From the NCBI GenBank assembly GCA_018400625.1, contig JAGYMJ010000033.1, positions 1-10,706 of the forward strand: 10,706 nt of DNA, in the 5' to 3' direction. Source of the DNA: Planctomycetota bacterium (GTDB taxonomy: Bacteria > Planctomycetota > Brocadiia > SM23-32). The first letter of the stretch is position 1, and every line of letters begins with the position of its first letter. The position numbers and the translations under genes are program-made. Below, in pieces: positions 1 to 6,918 of the stretch. The notes below the pieces were generated by a model. The model was given only the letters and a program-made list of their open reading frames with translations. It did no database searches and had not been told where the DNA came from.

Positions 1-51
1 CGGCACAGGGCACGGTGGGGATGAGGCAAACGGGGTTCACTGAATATTTAC
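1..51 (-). repeat. Palindromic MITE-like element, copy A (cut by window edge)
   Basis: This is the right part of an element that continues past the window start. Its terminal arm at 30-51 reads, on the minus strand, GTAAATATTCAGTGAA followed by a CGT-ended tail, the same end as copies B and C. Bases 1-22 match the reverse complement of the inner hairpin of copy C (5441-5460), with one mismatch in that stretch, so copy A is inverted relative to C. It lies about 48 bases downstream of the stop codon of the glycosyltransferase gene. The missing left half should supply the partner CCCCAC of the inner hairpin and the second arm. Confidence 0.8.
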
Positions 52-99
52 GCAGGAGTTTTGCGTCCCGTTTCCGCCTGTAATCCCCTGCAAGCGGCC

Positions 100-2346
100 T
101 CAAGTATTCATTTCTATAAGGGTGAGAAGCGAGAGCAAGAAACATACCGCACTTTCGGCCCCCTGGTTGCGATTAGCACCTTCACAAGTCAGCCCGTCAG
201 CACATCCACCGGTGCTAAAATCATAAAGCGGCTCCTCCAAATCATTGACCCCGAGAAACCAATCGAATGCGGACCGGATACAGTTTAAATATTTTTTTTG
301 GTTCGTTATATCGTATGCAGCATCCAGCGCCTGGATGAACGCACAAGCATCTAGAGGCTGCTGATCAAAACGGGCTTTACTTCCCCCTTTTGGATACCAT
401 CCCTCCGTTCCGACGAACGAAAAATGATTGTTTTCTTCATAAACATCCATCAAAAAATCAAGGCTCTTAATACCTGCATCCTCATATGTTTTATTTCCGG
501 TCACTTCGTACGCAAGAAACATCGAATGCGGCAGTATCGCATTATCGTAAGTAAGCACCGGTTCAAACCACTCCCAGCCACCAACACAGTGATCCTTGAG
601 AAGAGACATGTTTTTCATGGCCAGATTGTTGATTTTTTCTTCCATATCATGGGCTTCCGGAAAGCGTTTCAGGTAATAGTAAAGGCCCAGAACAGCATGG
701 GCTCTTCCTCTGGGGTTCAGGGCCGACAACCGTCCCTGGCTGTGAATTGCCTTCTCTATCGCCTCAGCGGCAAATTGCTGGAACTCTTCCGGCCCCCTGT
801 ACATCACATAACCAAGAGCCCACATTGAACGGCCGAAGCAGTCATCACTGCTGACCGCATCCTGGAATCGTCGATCAAAACCCATAAAATTGTGAAACAA
901 GCCGTCCTCCCTCTGAGCATATTTTAAAAAGCTCAGATAAATGGCCATTAACCGGCGCGATTCAGCGTCGTTGAAAATATGATTGAACTTTGCAGCCACC
1001 ACTAAAGCCCTGGCATTATCATCGGTCGTATAGCCATGCGACCTGTCCGGTAGGGAATGGAGAGCATGCTGGTACAATCCCGTATCGTCGGTCAATCTTG
1101 TAAGGTGTGTTAGCTTGGGACGGGGAATTCCTGTAATGGGAAGTGCTTGTCGCTTCGCCCCGGCAGGCAGTTTGTCACGTCTGCGGCCGGCGCTCATAGC
1201 GGAGCGAAAGGCGTTGACGTAACGCTGCCCTACCTGCGACCATACCATACCCCGGCTATATTCATAAGCCTTAGCTCTCATTTCCCTCAAACGTTCCGGC
1301 TCCTCGAGCAATTCTAATACAGCCGTCGTCAAGCCTTCCGGCTTATCCACATCAACAAGAATCCCCCGCTGTTCATCAAGAAGTTCCTCAGCATACCAGT
1401 AATTGGTAGAGACCACGGGTTTACCGGCACCTAAAGCATAGGCCAGGGTGCCGCTGGTAATCTGCGCGCGGTTAATATAAGGTGTCACATATATATCCGC
1501 TGCTTTAAGAAATTCTCCCAGCTCATGCTGGGTGACGAATCGATCAATAAACAAAACATTTTGTTCTATCTCCAACTCACGGGTAATGCGTTTCAGTTCA
1601 ACCCGGTATTTTTCTCCTTCCCTTTTGACTATTTCAGGATGGGTGGCCCCCAGCACCACGTAACATATCTCGGGATGTTTTTTGACGACGGGCGGGAGAG
1701 CATTGATCATGTTTTCAATGCCTTTCCCCGCGCTCAACAGGCCAAAAGTCAACAGCACCTTTCTTCCCGACAGTTGAAACTGCTTTTTATAATGATCAGG
1801 TTCCACCAGAGGCAGATTATCCACACCATGGGGTATAAATGCAAGTTTGGAAGATGGGGCATTATATATATCTTCCAAAAAAGTCATTCCTTTGCGGCTC
1901 ATAACGACGAGTTTATGGCTCAAATCAATCAGCCCCTCCATCACTTCTTTCTGTCCTTCGCTGGGTTTGTCAAGAATGGTGTGAAGAGTTGTAGAAACAG
2001 GGCAACGGAGTTCTTTCAATAGATCAAGTATATAAACGCCGTCGGGCCCCCCGTAAATGCCGAATTCGTGCTGCAAGGACACGGCTCTCACATCACTGTA
2101 ATTGAGGAATTCCGCACATTTAAGGTAACCTAAGCGTCCCCGCTGATCTAAAGTATGGATGACGGAATCCGGGTAATCCAGTTCCTGTTCGGGATTATCG
2201 ACAGCAACAACGGAGAGTCTCAGACGCCGGTCAATTCTGCTCTGACAGGCATTAAGCAAACTCTTTGTAAAGGTCGCTATACCGCACTTTCTGGGGGGGA
2301 AGGTGCTGATGAAAGCAATTGTGTCACTATGAATTTTGCCGGCCAT
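100..2346 (-). CDS. GT4 glycosyltransferase fused to a C-terminal (alpha/alpha) toroid domain
   Basis: Predicted 748-residue cytoplasmic protein that should transfer a sugar from an activated donor; donor and acceptor cannot be read. Residues 1 to about 390 look like a GT-B, GT4-family enzyme: an N-terminal strand with FPPRKCGIATF (16-26), the IPHGVD loop (171-176), the start of the second Rossmann domain near LLTFGLLSAGKGIENM, and the donor-site stretch TSGTLAYALGAGKPVVST (297-314). Residues about 405-748 form a helical, glycosidase-like domain with GYTTDDNARAL (438-448) and ANRNQGAESAVCFLLSL near the end. This two-part layout occurs in bacterial glycosyltransferases that I recall lying near mannoside phosphorylases (GH130); none is visible here. 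The start at 2346 is chosen because AAGGAG lies 7 bases upstream. The longer reading frame to 2421 runs into repeat copy B. It is last in a run of three sugar genes. No signal peptide is seen. Confidence 0.88.
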   Translation of the reverse strand: MAGKIHSDTIAFISTFPPRKCGIATFTKSLLNACQSRIDRRLRLSVVAVDNPEQELDYPDSVIHTLDQRGRLGYLKCAEFLNYSDVRAVSLQHEFGIYGGPDGVYILDLLKELRCPVSTTLHTILDKPSEGQKEVMEGLIDLSHKLVVMSRKGMTFLEDIYNAPSSKLAFIPHGVDNLPLVEPDHYKKQFQLSGRKVLLTFGLLSAGKGIENMINALPPVVKKHPEICYVVLGATHPEIVKREGEKYRVELKRITRELEIEQNVLFIDRFVTQHELGEFLKAADIYVTPYINRAQITSGTLAYALGAGKPVVSTNYWYAEELLDEQRGILVDVDKPEGLTTAVLELLEEPERLREMRAKAYEYSRGMVWSQVGQRYVNAFRSAMSAGRRRDKLPAGAKRQALPITGIPRPKLTHLTRLTDDTGLYQHALHSLPDRSHGYTTDDNARALVVAAKFNHIFNDAESRRLMAIYLSFLKYAQREDGLFHNFMGFDRRFQDAVSSDDCFGRSMWALGYVMYRGPEEFQQFAAEAIEKAIHSQGRLSALNPRGRAHAVLGLYYYLKRFPEAHDMEEKINNLAMKNMSLLKDHCVGGWEWFEPVLTYDNAILPHSMFLAYEVTGNKTYEDAGIKSLDFLMDVYEENNHFSFVGTEGWYPKGGSKARFDQQPLDACAFIQALDAAYDITNQKKYLNCIRSAFDWFLGVNDLEEPLYDFSTGGCADGLTCEGANRNQGAESAVCFLLSLLTLIEMNT

Positions 2347-2360
2347 TTTTTTCTCCTTAA

Positions 2361-2442
2361 GTAAATATTCAGTGAAACACGTTACCACCGGGACAAGCCG
2401 GCGGTAGGAATCCAAAATCAACGGGATTCACTGAGGAATTAC
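2361..2442 (+). repeat. Palindromic MITE-like element, copy B
   Basis: An 82-base element with terminal inverted repeats of about 22 bases (2361-2382 and 2421-2442; 17 of 22 positions pair, both with GTAA at the tip and a TCAGTGAA core). An inner hairpin has stems 2383-2391 (TACCACCGG) and 2398-2406 (CCGGCGGTA), 8 of 9 pairs. The flanks 2353-2360 (CTCCTTAA) and 2443-2450 (GTCCTTTA) agree at 6 of 8 positions, which may be a worn target duplication. The left flank contains the Shine-Dalgarno sequence of the glycosyltransferase gene, whose start codon is 14 bases beyond the arm. Confidence 0.85.
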
Positions 2443-2553
2443 GTCCTTTAAAAGAATCCATTCTCCATTCCGCAAGTGTTTACACCCAAAAAACCTTTAT
2501 TCTTTAAGCACTGACATTTTGACCACACCATAACGAAACATCAAAGCGTGATT

Positions 2554-3945
2554 TCATCCGGCCATGGGCTCGCCGGGGAGATCATACATCGCAATGATAT
2601 ACGGATGGTTCGGATCATATTCCGTAAGAGCCTTTGCATTATCAACATGTCCTGCGGGACGGCAATTGGCTCCCGTGACGCCGGTGACCTCATCACCGAT
2701 GTCCTCACGGCATTTTCCCGCATGTGCTTCCAACTGACGCAGGGTATCCGGATGTTCTGCCGCAGCGTTTTTAGTCTCTCCGATATCGTTTTCCAGATCG
2801 TACAATTCTTTAACAGGTTCTCCATCCCGGCTCACAAACAGCTTCCATTTTCCGGCCCGTATTGCCTCTAAGTTGTTTTTGCGATAATAAAAAAAAGCCT
2901 CATGGGGGCTGCTTGCACCGGGCTCGTCAAACATAAGGGGTCGGATGTCTTTCCCATCAATAATACGGTCTTCAGGGGTCCCGGCTCCCGCCAGAGCCGC
3001 CAAAGTGGGGAGGAAATCCATTGCCGTGGCCATTTCAGAACACGTGCGCCCGGCCGGCAAGGTTCCCGGCCAATTCATAATACACGGAACACGTATGCCG
3101 CCTTCCCAGGTCGTCGCTTTCCTCCCATGAAGGGGGGCATTGCTGCCGCCCTCGTCACGGGCACGCGAACCGTTATCTGAGGTGAAAATGATCAGAGTGT
3201 CATCGGCAAGACCAAGTTCGCGCAATTCGTGACGGATAGCACCTACGCTCCAATCAATACACTCCACCGCCCCGCCGTAGCGTCCGTTACGTGATTGCTT
3301 CAAAAAATGCTCCGGCGGATAGTGCGGCAAATGGACGTGCATGTGCGCCAGGTAGAGAAAGAAGGGTTTGGCCTGGTTATCGCGCAGAAAACGCACCGAT
3401 TCCTCAACATACCGCTCGGTCAAAGACGTCTGATCGGGCTGTTGCTGGATAACGTCACCATCTCTCAATAAAGGGAGAGGCGGCGCATCTTCGCGCCCTC
3501 TCTGACGTCCCATATCATTGCTGAACGGCACCCCATAATAGCTGTCGAAACCGTGGCGAGTGGGCATAAACTCCGGTTGATCGCCGCAGTGCCATTTTCC
3601 GACAATCTTTGTAGCATACCCCTGTTCTTTAAGGAGCTGCGGCAGAGTTATTTCCGAGGGATTCAATCCGCTCGGGTGGCCGGGAAACAGCACTGCACTC
3701 CCCCCATGGAACTTACCAAATCCGATTCTTGGCGGATAGCATCCTGTCATCATCGCTCCCCTTGAAGGGGAACAGACAGGCGAAGCCATGTAGAAATCGG
3801 TAAAGCGCGTCCCTTCTTCCGCCAAACGATCGAGATGTGGGGTGCTGTTAAGTTCCGAACCATAGCAGCCTAAATCACCATATCCGAGATCGTCGCAGTT
3901 AATCAAAACAATATTCGGTTTTTTTACAGTCTCTTCTTCTATCAT
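2554..3945 (-). CDS. Sulfatase, formylglycine-dependent (S1 / arylsulfatase type)
   Basis: Predicted 463-residue sulfate-ester hydrolase. The maturation signature CSPSR is at 58-62: Cys58 would become formylglycine, so a maturase encoded elsewhere is needed. Alkaline-phosphatase-fold metal ligands are visible: Asp18-Asp19 in NCDDLGYGD, and Asp257-Asn258 in TSDNG. Substrate-site residues include Arg62, Lys117 and His119 (GKWHCG), His208 (LPHYP) and Lys276 (GRKATTWEGGIRVP). The length is normal for S1 enzymes. The start at 3945 follows GGAG at 10 bases. The longer frame to 4053 passes through repeat copy D and a hairpin and gives no credible leader. With this start the protein begins directly with the catalytic beta strand and has no signal peptide, which is unusual since most such sulfatases are exported. 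The substrate is unknown, probably a sulfated sugar given its two neighbours. Confidence 0.93.
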   Translation of the reverse strand: MIEEETVKKPNIVLINCDDLGYGDLGCYGSELNSTPHLDRLAEEGTRFTDFYMASPVCSPSRGAMMTGCYPPRIGFGKFHGGSAVLFPGHPSGLNPSEITLPQLLKEQGYATKIVGKWHCGDQPEFMPTRHGFDSYYGVPFSNDMGRQRGREDAPPLPLLRDGDVIQQQPDQTSLTERYVEESVRFLRDNQAKPFFLYLAHMHVHLPHYPPEHFLKQSRNGRYGGAVECIDWSVGAIRHELRELGLADDTLIIFTSDNGSRARDEGGSNAPLHGRKATTWEGGIRVPCIMNWPGTLPAGRTCSEMATAMDFLPTLAALAGAGTPEDRIIDGKDIRPLMFDEPGASSPHEAFFYYRKNNLEAIRAGKWKLFVSRDGEPVKELYDLENDIGETKNAAAEHPDTLRQLEAHAGKCREDIGDEVTGVTGANCRPAGHVDNAKALTEYDPNHPYIIAMYDLPGEPMAG

Positions 3946-3979
3946 TTTTTTATGACTCCAGGCAAATTGCAACCTTCGC

Positions 3980-4056
3980 GAAAAAATTCCGTGAAACACG
4001 TTACCGCCGGCGCTCCCGGCAAAGACAAAATCCCGAACCGCGCACATCGACATTTC
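3980..4056 (+). repeat. Palindromic MITE-like element, copy D (decayed)
   Basis: The left part, 3980-4010, matches copy B (2361-2391) at 27 of 31 positions, including GTGAAACACGTTACC. An inner hairpin remains (GCCGG / CCGGC around 4006-4020). A short CAAAATC block shared with B follows, but the right arm is no longer clearly recognisable, so the right end is uncertain. No matching flanking repeats were found. The element begins 34 bases upstream of the sulfatase start codon. Confidence 0.6.
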
Positions 4057-4067
4057 GTGTCGATGTG
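4043..4067. other. Perfect 10-bp stem-loop between glycosidase-like and sulfatase genes
   Basis: CACATCGACA (4043-4052) pairs completely with TGTCGATGTG (4058-4067) around a 5-base loop. It lies 15 bases downstream of the stop codon of the glycosidase-like gene on the minus strand. No T-run follows on that strand, so it is not a standard Rho-independent terminator; a short T-run follows on the plus strand. It could be an mRNA 3'-end or processing structure, or a remnant from the right side of repeat copy D. Confidence 0.6.
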
Positions 4068-4082
4068 GCGATTTTTAGCAAC

Positions 4083-5387
4083 CTATTCTTTCTGCAGACC
4101 TGCACGTCGGCAAGCGTTCAGGCAGGCGGCGGCGGACCAAAGCTGATGACCGCTCCCTCCGACCTCGCCGCTGCGCATATCCACCACCTCATGGAAACCG
4201 TCTTCTCTTACAGTACGCGCCAACAACGCAAAATTATAAGCGCATTGCGATTTTTGCAGGGCCGTTTCTTTAGCGGAAAGGAAAAAAGCATCGACAAAGG
4301 GCCAGGCGGCATAGTTATGATACATTTTATTGTGCTTGAAGAACGGATTAAATAAGGGGATACCTATTTCGGACGTAGGATAATGCTTCGCTGAAAATTC
4401 CGCCGTTTCTTTTTCGACCGCCCCGTGCAGAATACACAGAGCCGTTCCCAATGCATCAGTATGGTGGGATTTTTTACCATGTCGGTCCTTATAGCACACA
4501 ATGTATCCCTCTGAAGCGACCAAATGTTTTTGAATGGATTCCCTCAATTTTGCAGCACGGTCAGCCCAATCTTCGGATTCACCTTTTAATCCGATTTTCT
4601 CCGCAGCTTCGGCCATAACACTCAGCCCTTTAAGGTACAAAGCGTTCGTCGTCGAAGCTTTCAGCATAAGACAATCCTTAACCGTAAAGTGGGACGGGTA
4701 GCCACCGGCGCTCTCCTTATGCGGCCAGCGCACATCGACGAAACTCACCTGTCCCCGATAAAGGCCGTCTGACGGGTCATAAAAAGGAGCATAGAAGCGT
4801 TTGAAAAATTTTTGACCGGTCTCATACAACCACCTCCAATCGGCAGCCGGGGCATTTTGGCGGGTAAAAAGATCGGATGCCGCCCAAAGCCAGACGACAT
4901 CGTCGGTTCTTCGGCTATAATTATTGGTAGTGAACCGGGAGGTAAACTCCGCCTCCGGTATGTCAAGTTCTTCCCAGGGAACGTCAATCTCCGGCACCGC
5001 GTGACCGCGGCTGACTGTAAAACCCGTATCCCAGCGCACCTTGCGTGTCACCTCGAGGCTGTCACGCATAACCTGCGGGTAAAACTCATTCAGACCTAAT
5101 ACGCCTGAATAGGATATATCCCGGGTGTAAACTTTGGGCCCAAATTTCGCACCACCGCCAAAATAGCGTCCTTTCTCGGTCTCAAGAATATTCGATTCAA
5201 TATCCCAGAAAGCAATCCGCCACATCCTCTCAAGAATCGGCGTAACCTCTTTAAGGCGAACCGGGCAATCCGGCTGCGGATCTGGCATATCATCAACATT
5301 TATACACCCAAATCTGTCGCAAACCCTATCTTCATAGAATCTTAATTCATCGCCCTTGTATGTCGTAACTTCATCATGCTTGCTCAT
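4083..5387 (-). CDS. (alpha/alpha)6-toroid glycoside hydrolase-like protein
   Basis: Predicted 434-residue soluble protein without a signal peptide. It resembles the six-hairpin glycosidase clan (GH37/GH63/GH78 and MGH1-like enzymes), which hydrolyse glycosidic bonds with two acidic residues. Markers are YTRDISYSG (87-95), whose Asp90 is a candidate active-site acid, RRTDDVVWLWAASDLF (159-174), FYDPSDGLYRG (202-212), KASTTNALYLKGL (243-255), the aromatic KMYHNYAAWPFVDAFF (354-369) and GGSGHQLWSAAACL (410-423) closing the last hairpin. I cannot assign a GH family or substrate from these. The start at 5387 has GGGAGG a few bases upstream; the longer frame to 5435 enters repeat copy C. It is first in a block with a sulfatase and a glycosyltransferase, so it may act on the same sulfated or oligomeric sugar. 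Confidence concerns the fold; the reaction is less sure. Confidence 0.8.
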   Translation of the reverse strand: MSKHDEVTTYKGDELRFYEDRVCDRFGCINVDDMPDPQPDCPVRLKEVTPILERMWRIAFWDIESNILETEKGRYFGGGAKFGPKVYTRDISYSGVLGLNEFYPQVMRDSLEVTRKVRWDTGFTVSRGHAVPEIDVPWEELDIPEAEFTSRFTTNNYSRRTDDVVWLWAASDLFTRQNAPAADWRWLYETGQKFFKRFYAPFYDPSDGLYRGQVSFVDVRWPHKESAGGYPSHFTVKDCLMLKASTTNALYLKGLSVMAEAAEKIGLKGESEDWADRAAKLRESIQKHLVASEGYIVCYKDRHGKKSHHTDALGTALCILHGAVEKETAEFSAKHYPTSEIGIPLFNPFFKHNKMYHNYAAWPFVDAFFLSAKETALQKSQCAYNFALLARTVREDGFHEVVDMRSGEVGGSGHQLWSAAACLNACRRAGLQKE

Positions 5388-5400
5388 CTTGGCCTCCCTG

Positions 5401-5408
5401 ATATTGAT
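5401..5408 (+). repeat. 8-base target-site duplication, left of copy C
   Basis: ATATTGAT lies directly outside the left GTAA end of copy C and is repeated exactly at 5494-5501, outside the right end. A perfect 8-base direct repeat exactly abutting both inverted-repeat tips is what a transposase leaves on insertion. Confidence 0.8.
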
Positions 5409-5493
5409 GTAAATATTCAGTGAAGCACGTCTCACTTGATCCCCACCGTGCCCTGTTCCGGTGGGGAAGCCACGTGGTTCGCTGATGACTTAC
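5409..5493 (+). repeat. Palindromic MITE-like element, copy C (intact, with target duplication)
   Basis: An 85-base element. Terminal arms 5409-5430 and 5472-5493 pair at 17 of 22 positions; both have GTAA tips and CACGT inner ends. Inside is a perfect 8-bp hairpin, CCCCACCG (5441-5448) with CGGTGGGG (5459-5466), around a 10-base loop. It encodes nothing. It lies 21 bases upstream of the start codon of the glycosidase-like gene, so it would form a large folded structure just ahead of the ribosome binding site if transcription crosses it. Ends and target size fit a non-autonomous IS66-family derivative; this assignment is from memory of the family. Confidence 0.88.
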
Positions 5494-5501
5494 ATATTGA
5501 T
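5494..5501 (+). repeat. 8-base target-site duplication, right of copy C
   Basis: ATATTGAT, identical to 5401-5408, directly follows the right TTAC tip of copy C. See the left copy. Confidence 0.8.
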
Positions 5502-5584
5502 TGGAAAAGGCAGTTCTCTCAAACGTCCGCAAAAATTTCGCGATTACGGCGAGAAGGATTAAATTGAACGCTTGCCGTGGAACT

Positions 5585-5818
5585 TTATTTCTTTTTTGAT
5601 TTGCCGATTATATTATCCAGCTTTTCTTTAGGTTCATGCACATCGACCCAGGAAGCATTACGATGGTCTTCCAGATCGTGCCCAACCTCGAAATAAATTC
5701 TGCTTTTCTCACCATCGAGTTCAGCGTAGCAAATAGCATTGCTCAGATTGACGGTTATATTGCGGTCAACAGTCCGTCCCTGGTTGTCCACTATGACATG
5801 TTTAGCCTTAATCCACAT
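5585..5818 (-). CDS. Small conserved-looking protein of unknown function
   Basis: A 77-residue soluble protein that I cannot assign to a family. It starts MWIKAKHVIVDN and alternates short beta-type stretches (TVDRNITVNLSNAICYAEL, SRIYFEVG) before an acidic middle (GHDLEDHRNASWVDVHEP) and a lysine-rich tail (GKSKKK). No membrane segment or cysteine-pair motif is seen. The layout, with an NLSNA turn followed by a KSRIYF strand, recalls small FlbD-like or similar beta-rich proteins, but that is only a shape comparison. The start at 5818 is chosen because GGAGG lies 5 bases upstream; the alternative ATG at 5830 overlaps that site and has no ribosome binding site of its own. It follows the DUF2156 gene after about 120 bases with T-rich tracts, so it may be a separate unit or the tail of the aminomutase cluster. 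Confidence 0.7.
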   Translation of the reverse strand: MWIKAKHVIVDNQGRTVDRNITVNLSNAICYAELDGEKSRIYFEVGHDLEDHRNASWVDVHEPKEKLDNIIGKSKKK

Positions 5819-5894
5819 ATACGCCTCCATTATTTAAAGAAAAAAACATCCCTATGCAAGCATCCGGTCAACGCTGCCCCAATGCCGGTAAAAC

Positions 5895-5917
5895 AAAAAA
5901 AATACTCTTAAGCATAT
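5895..5917 (-). terminator. Weak candidate terminator after the DUF2156 gene
   Basis: On the minus strand, 24 bases after the DUF2156 stop codon, an imperfect AT-rich palindrome (5902-5917, centred on CTTAAG) leads into a run of eight T. The stem has only one G-C pair and a mismatch, so its strength is doubtful; the T-run is the better part of the evidence. Confidence 0.25.
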
Positions 5918-5940
5918 CAAAAAAATTAAAAAATGAATTT

Positions 5941-6870
5941 CTATGCAGTAGTGAACTCTGTTAATTCCATCCGATACTTCTTCACCATTCGGGTTGGATT
6001 ATAAGACGACTTGGCACGTCTCAAACCCGGTACACCGAGGTCCTGCTCACGGTTGATCCATTTGAAATCGTGTGCGGCGTTTGCAATAAACTTCTGATTG
6101 ACAGCCTGATAAGTGCCTGGGAATACTGTCGTAGCTTTTTCGACCCTTACAACAAAAGTATCATTATTTAATGGTTCCCCAAGCGCATAAGCCACCAAAT
6201 TGTTATCTCCATCGACGATGGCTCCTCCTTTAAGCCCCAAACTCTCTAAATTATCCAGCATAAACAGGCTTGTTTCAACCTCCCTCCGAAGACCCGGGAG
6301 GTCCTTTTTAGGGTGCTCTGCAAGCCATTGGCGGGTAAAAACCAAACACTTATCGACAAGACCATCCTCAATATCATGATATTGGGCATCCGGCGCCTTA
6401 TCCCCAAACTGTTTGATATGATTGCGCTTCGAATGAAACTTTTGGCCCGGCAGATGGATAAGATCATCGGCAGAATAGACGTAATCGTCCCGGTGCCTTT
6501 CACGTTCAAATTGAACACATCCATCAACTTTCAGACGGCTGACCAACTCTTCCGGGACACGAGCAAAAGCATCGATCACCCCCTCTTTTAATGCTGACAC
6601 GATAACTGAACCGGCCAATGCATCATCAACCGTAAGGGGCTGAAGGGCTATATTCTCCTTTTTACGGCTATTATAAAACAGAACAAGTATTGTTCCCTCA
6701 AGCTGTGAAATGGAGGTGTTAATATAGCGTTTCCAGCTCCAGAGGTAAGCGAAGGTCATTTCACTCACCACCGGCTGCATTTTCTCAAAATTCTTTTCCA
6801 GCAGTTCGCAATGGGTCTGATTAAGCGGTGCAACTTCCGGATATGCAGGTATTTGATCAATAGAAGTCAT
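5941..6870 (-). CDS. DUF2156 family protein (stand-alone homologue of the phosphatidylglycerol lysyltransferase catalytic domain)
   Basis: A 309-residue soluble protein with the hallmarks of DUF2156, a tandem GNAT-like fold that also forms the catalytic half of MprF, which moves an aminoacyl group from tRNA to a lipid. Markers are EMTFAYLWSWKRYI (37-50) in the first lobe, HLPGQKFHSKRNHIKQF (139-155) at the linker, VEKATTVFPGTYQAVNQKF (243-261), and the ending INREQDLGVPGLRRAKSSYNPTR (272-294) followed by MVKKYRM. It lacks the multi-span membrane half of MprF, so lipid lysylation is not implied; an acyl- or aminoacyl-transfer role is inference. It lies 48 bases after the aminomutase gene. The nearest Shine-Dalgarno (AAGGAG) is about 14 bases from the ATG, longer than usual; no better in-frame start exists nearby. 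Confidence 0.85.
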   Translation of the reverse strand: MTSIDQIPAYPEVAPLNQTHCELLEKNFEKMQPVVSEMTFAYLWSWKRYINTSISQLEGTILVLFYNSRKKENIALQPLTVDDALAGSVIVSALKEGVIDAFARVPEELVSRLKVDGCVQFERERHRDDYVYSADDLIHLPGQKFHSKRNHIKQFGDKAPDAQYHDIEDGLVDKCLVFTRQWLAEHPKKDLPGLRREVETSLFMLDNLESLGLKGGAIVDGDNNLVAYALGEPLNNDTFVVRVEKATTVFPGTYQAVNQKFIANAAHDFKWINREQDLGVPGLRRAKSSYNPTRMVKKYRMELTEFTTA

Positions 6871-6918
6871 TTTGGGGGCTATGTCTCCTTTATAAAAATG
6901 CCATCATTGCATGCAGCT

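Noticed and set aside
424..828. Plus-strand open frame opposite the glycosyltransferase
   Set aside because: Antisense shadow; the translation has no recognisable domain while the opposite strand has clear motifs.
1..5493. The repeated palindromes as a CRISPR array
   Set aside because: Copies are more than 1 kb apart with whole genes between them, and each is internally palindromic with its own ends; spacing and structure do not fit CRISPR.
5409..5493. Copy C as a simple Rho-independent terminator
   Set aside because: No T-run follows the hairpin on either strand, and the flanking 8-base duplication is better explained by insertion. A secondary effect on transcription remains possible.
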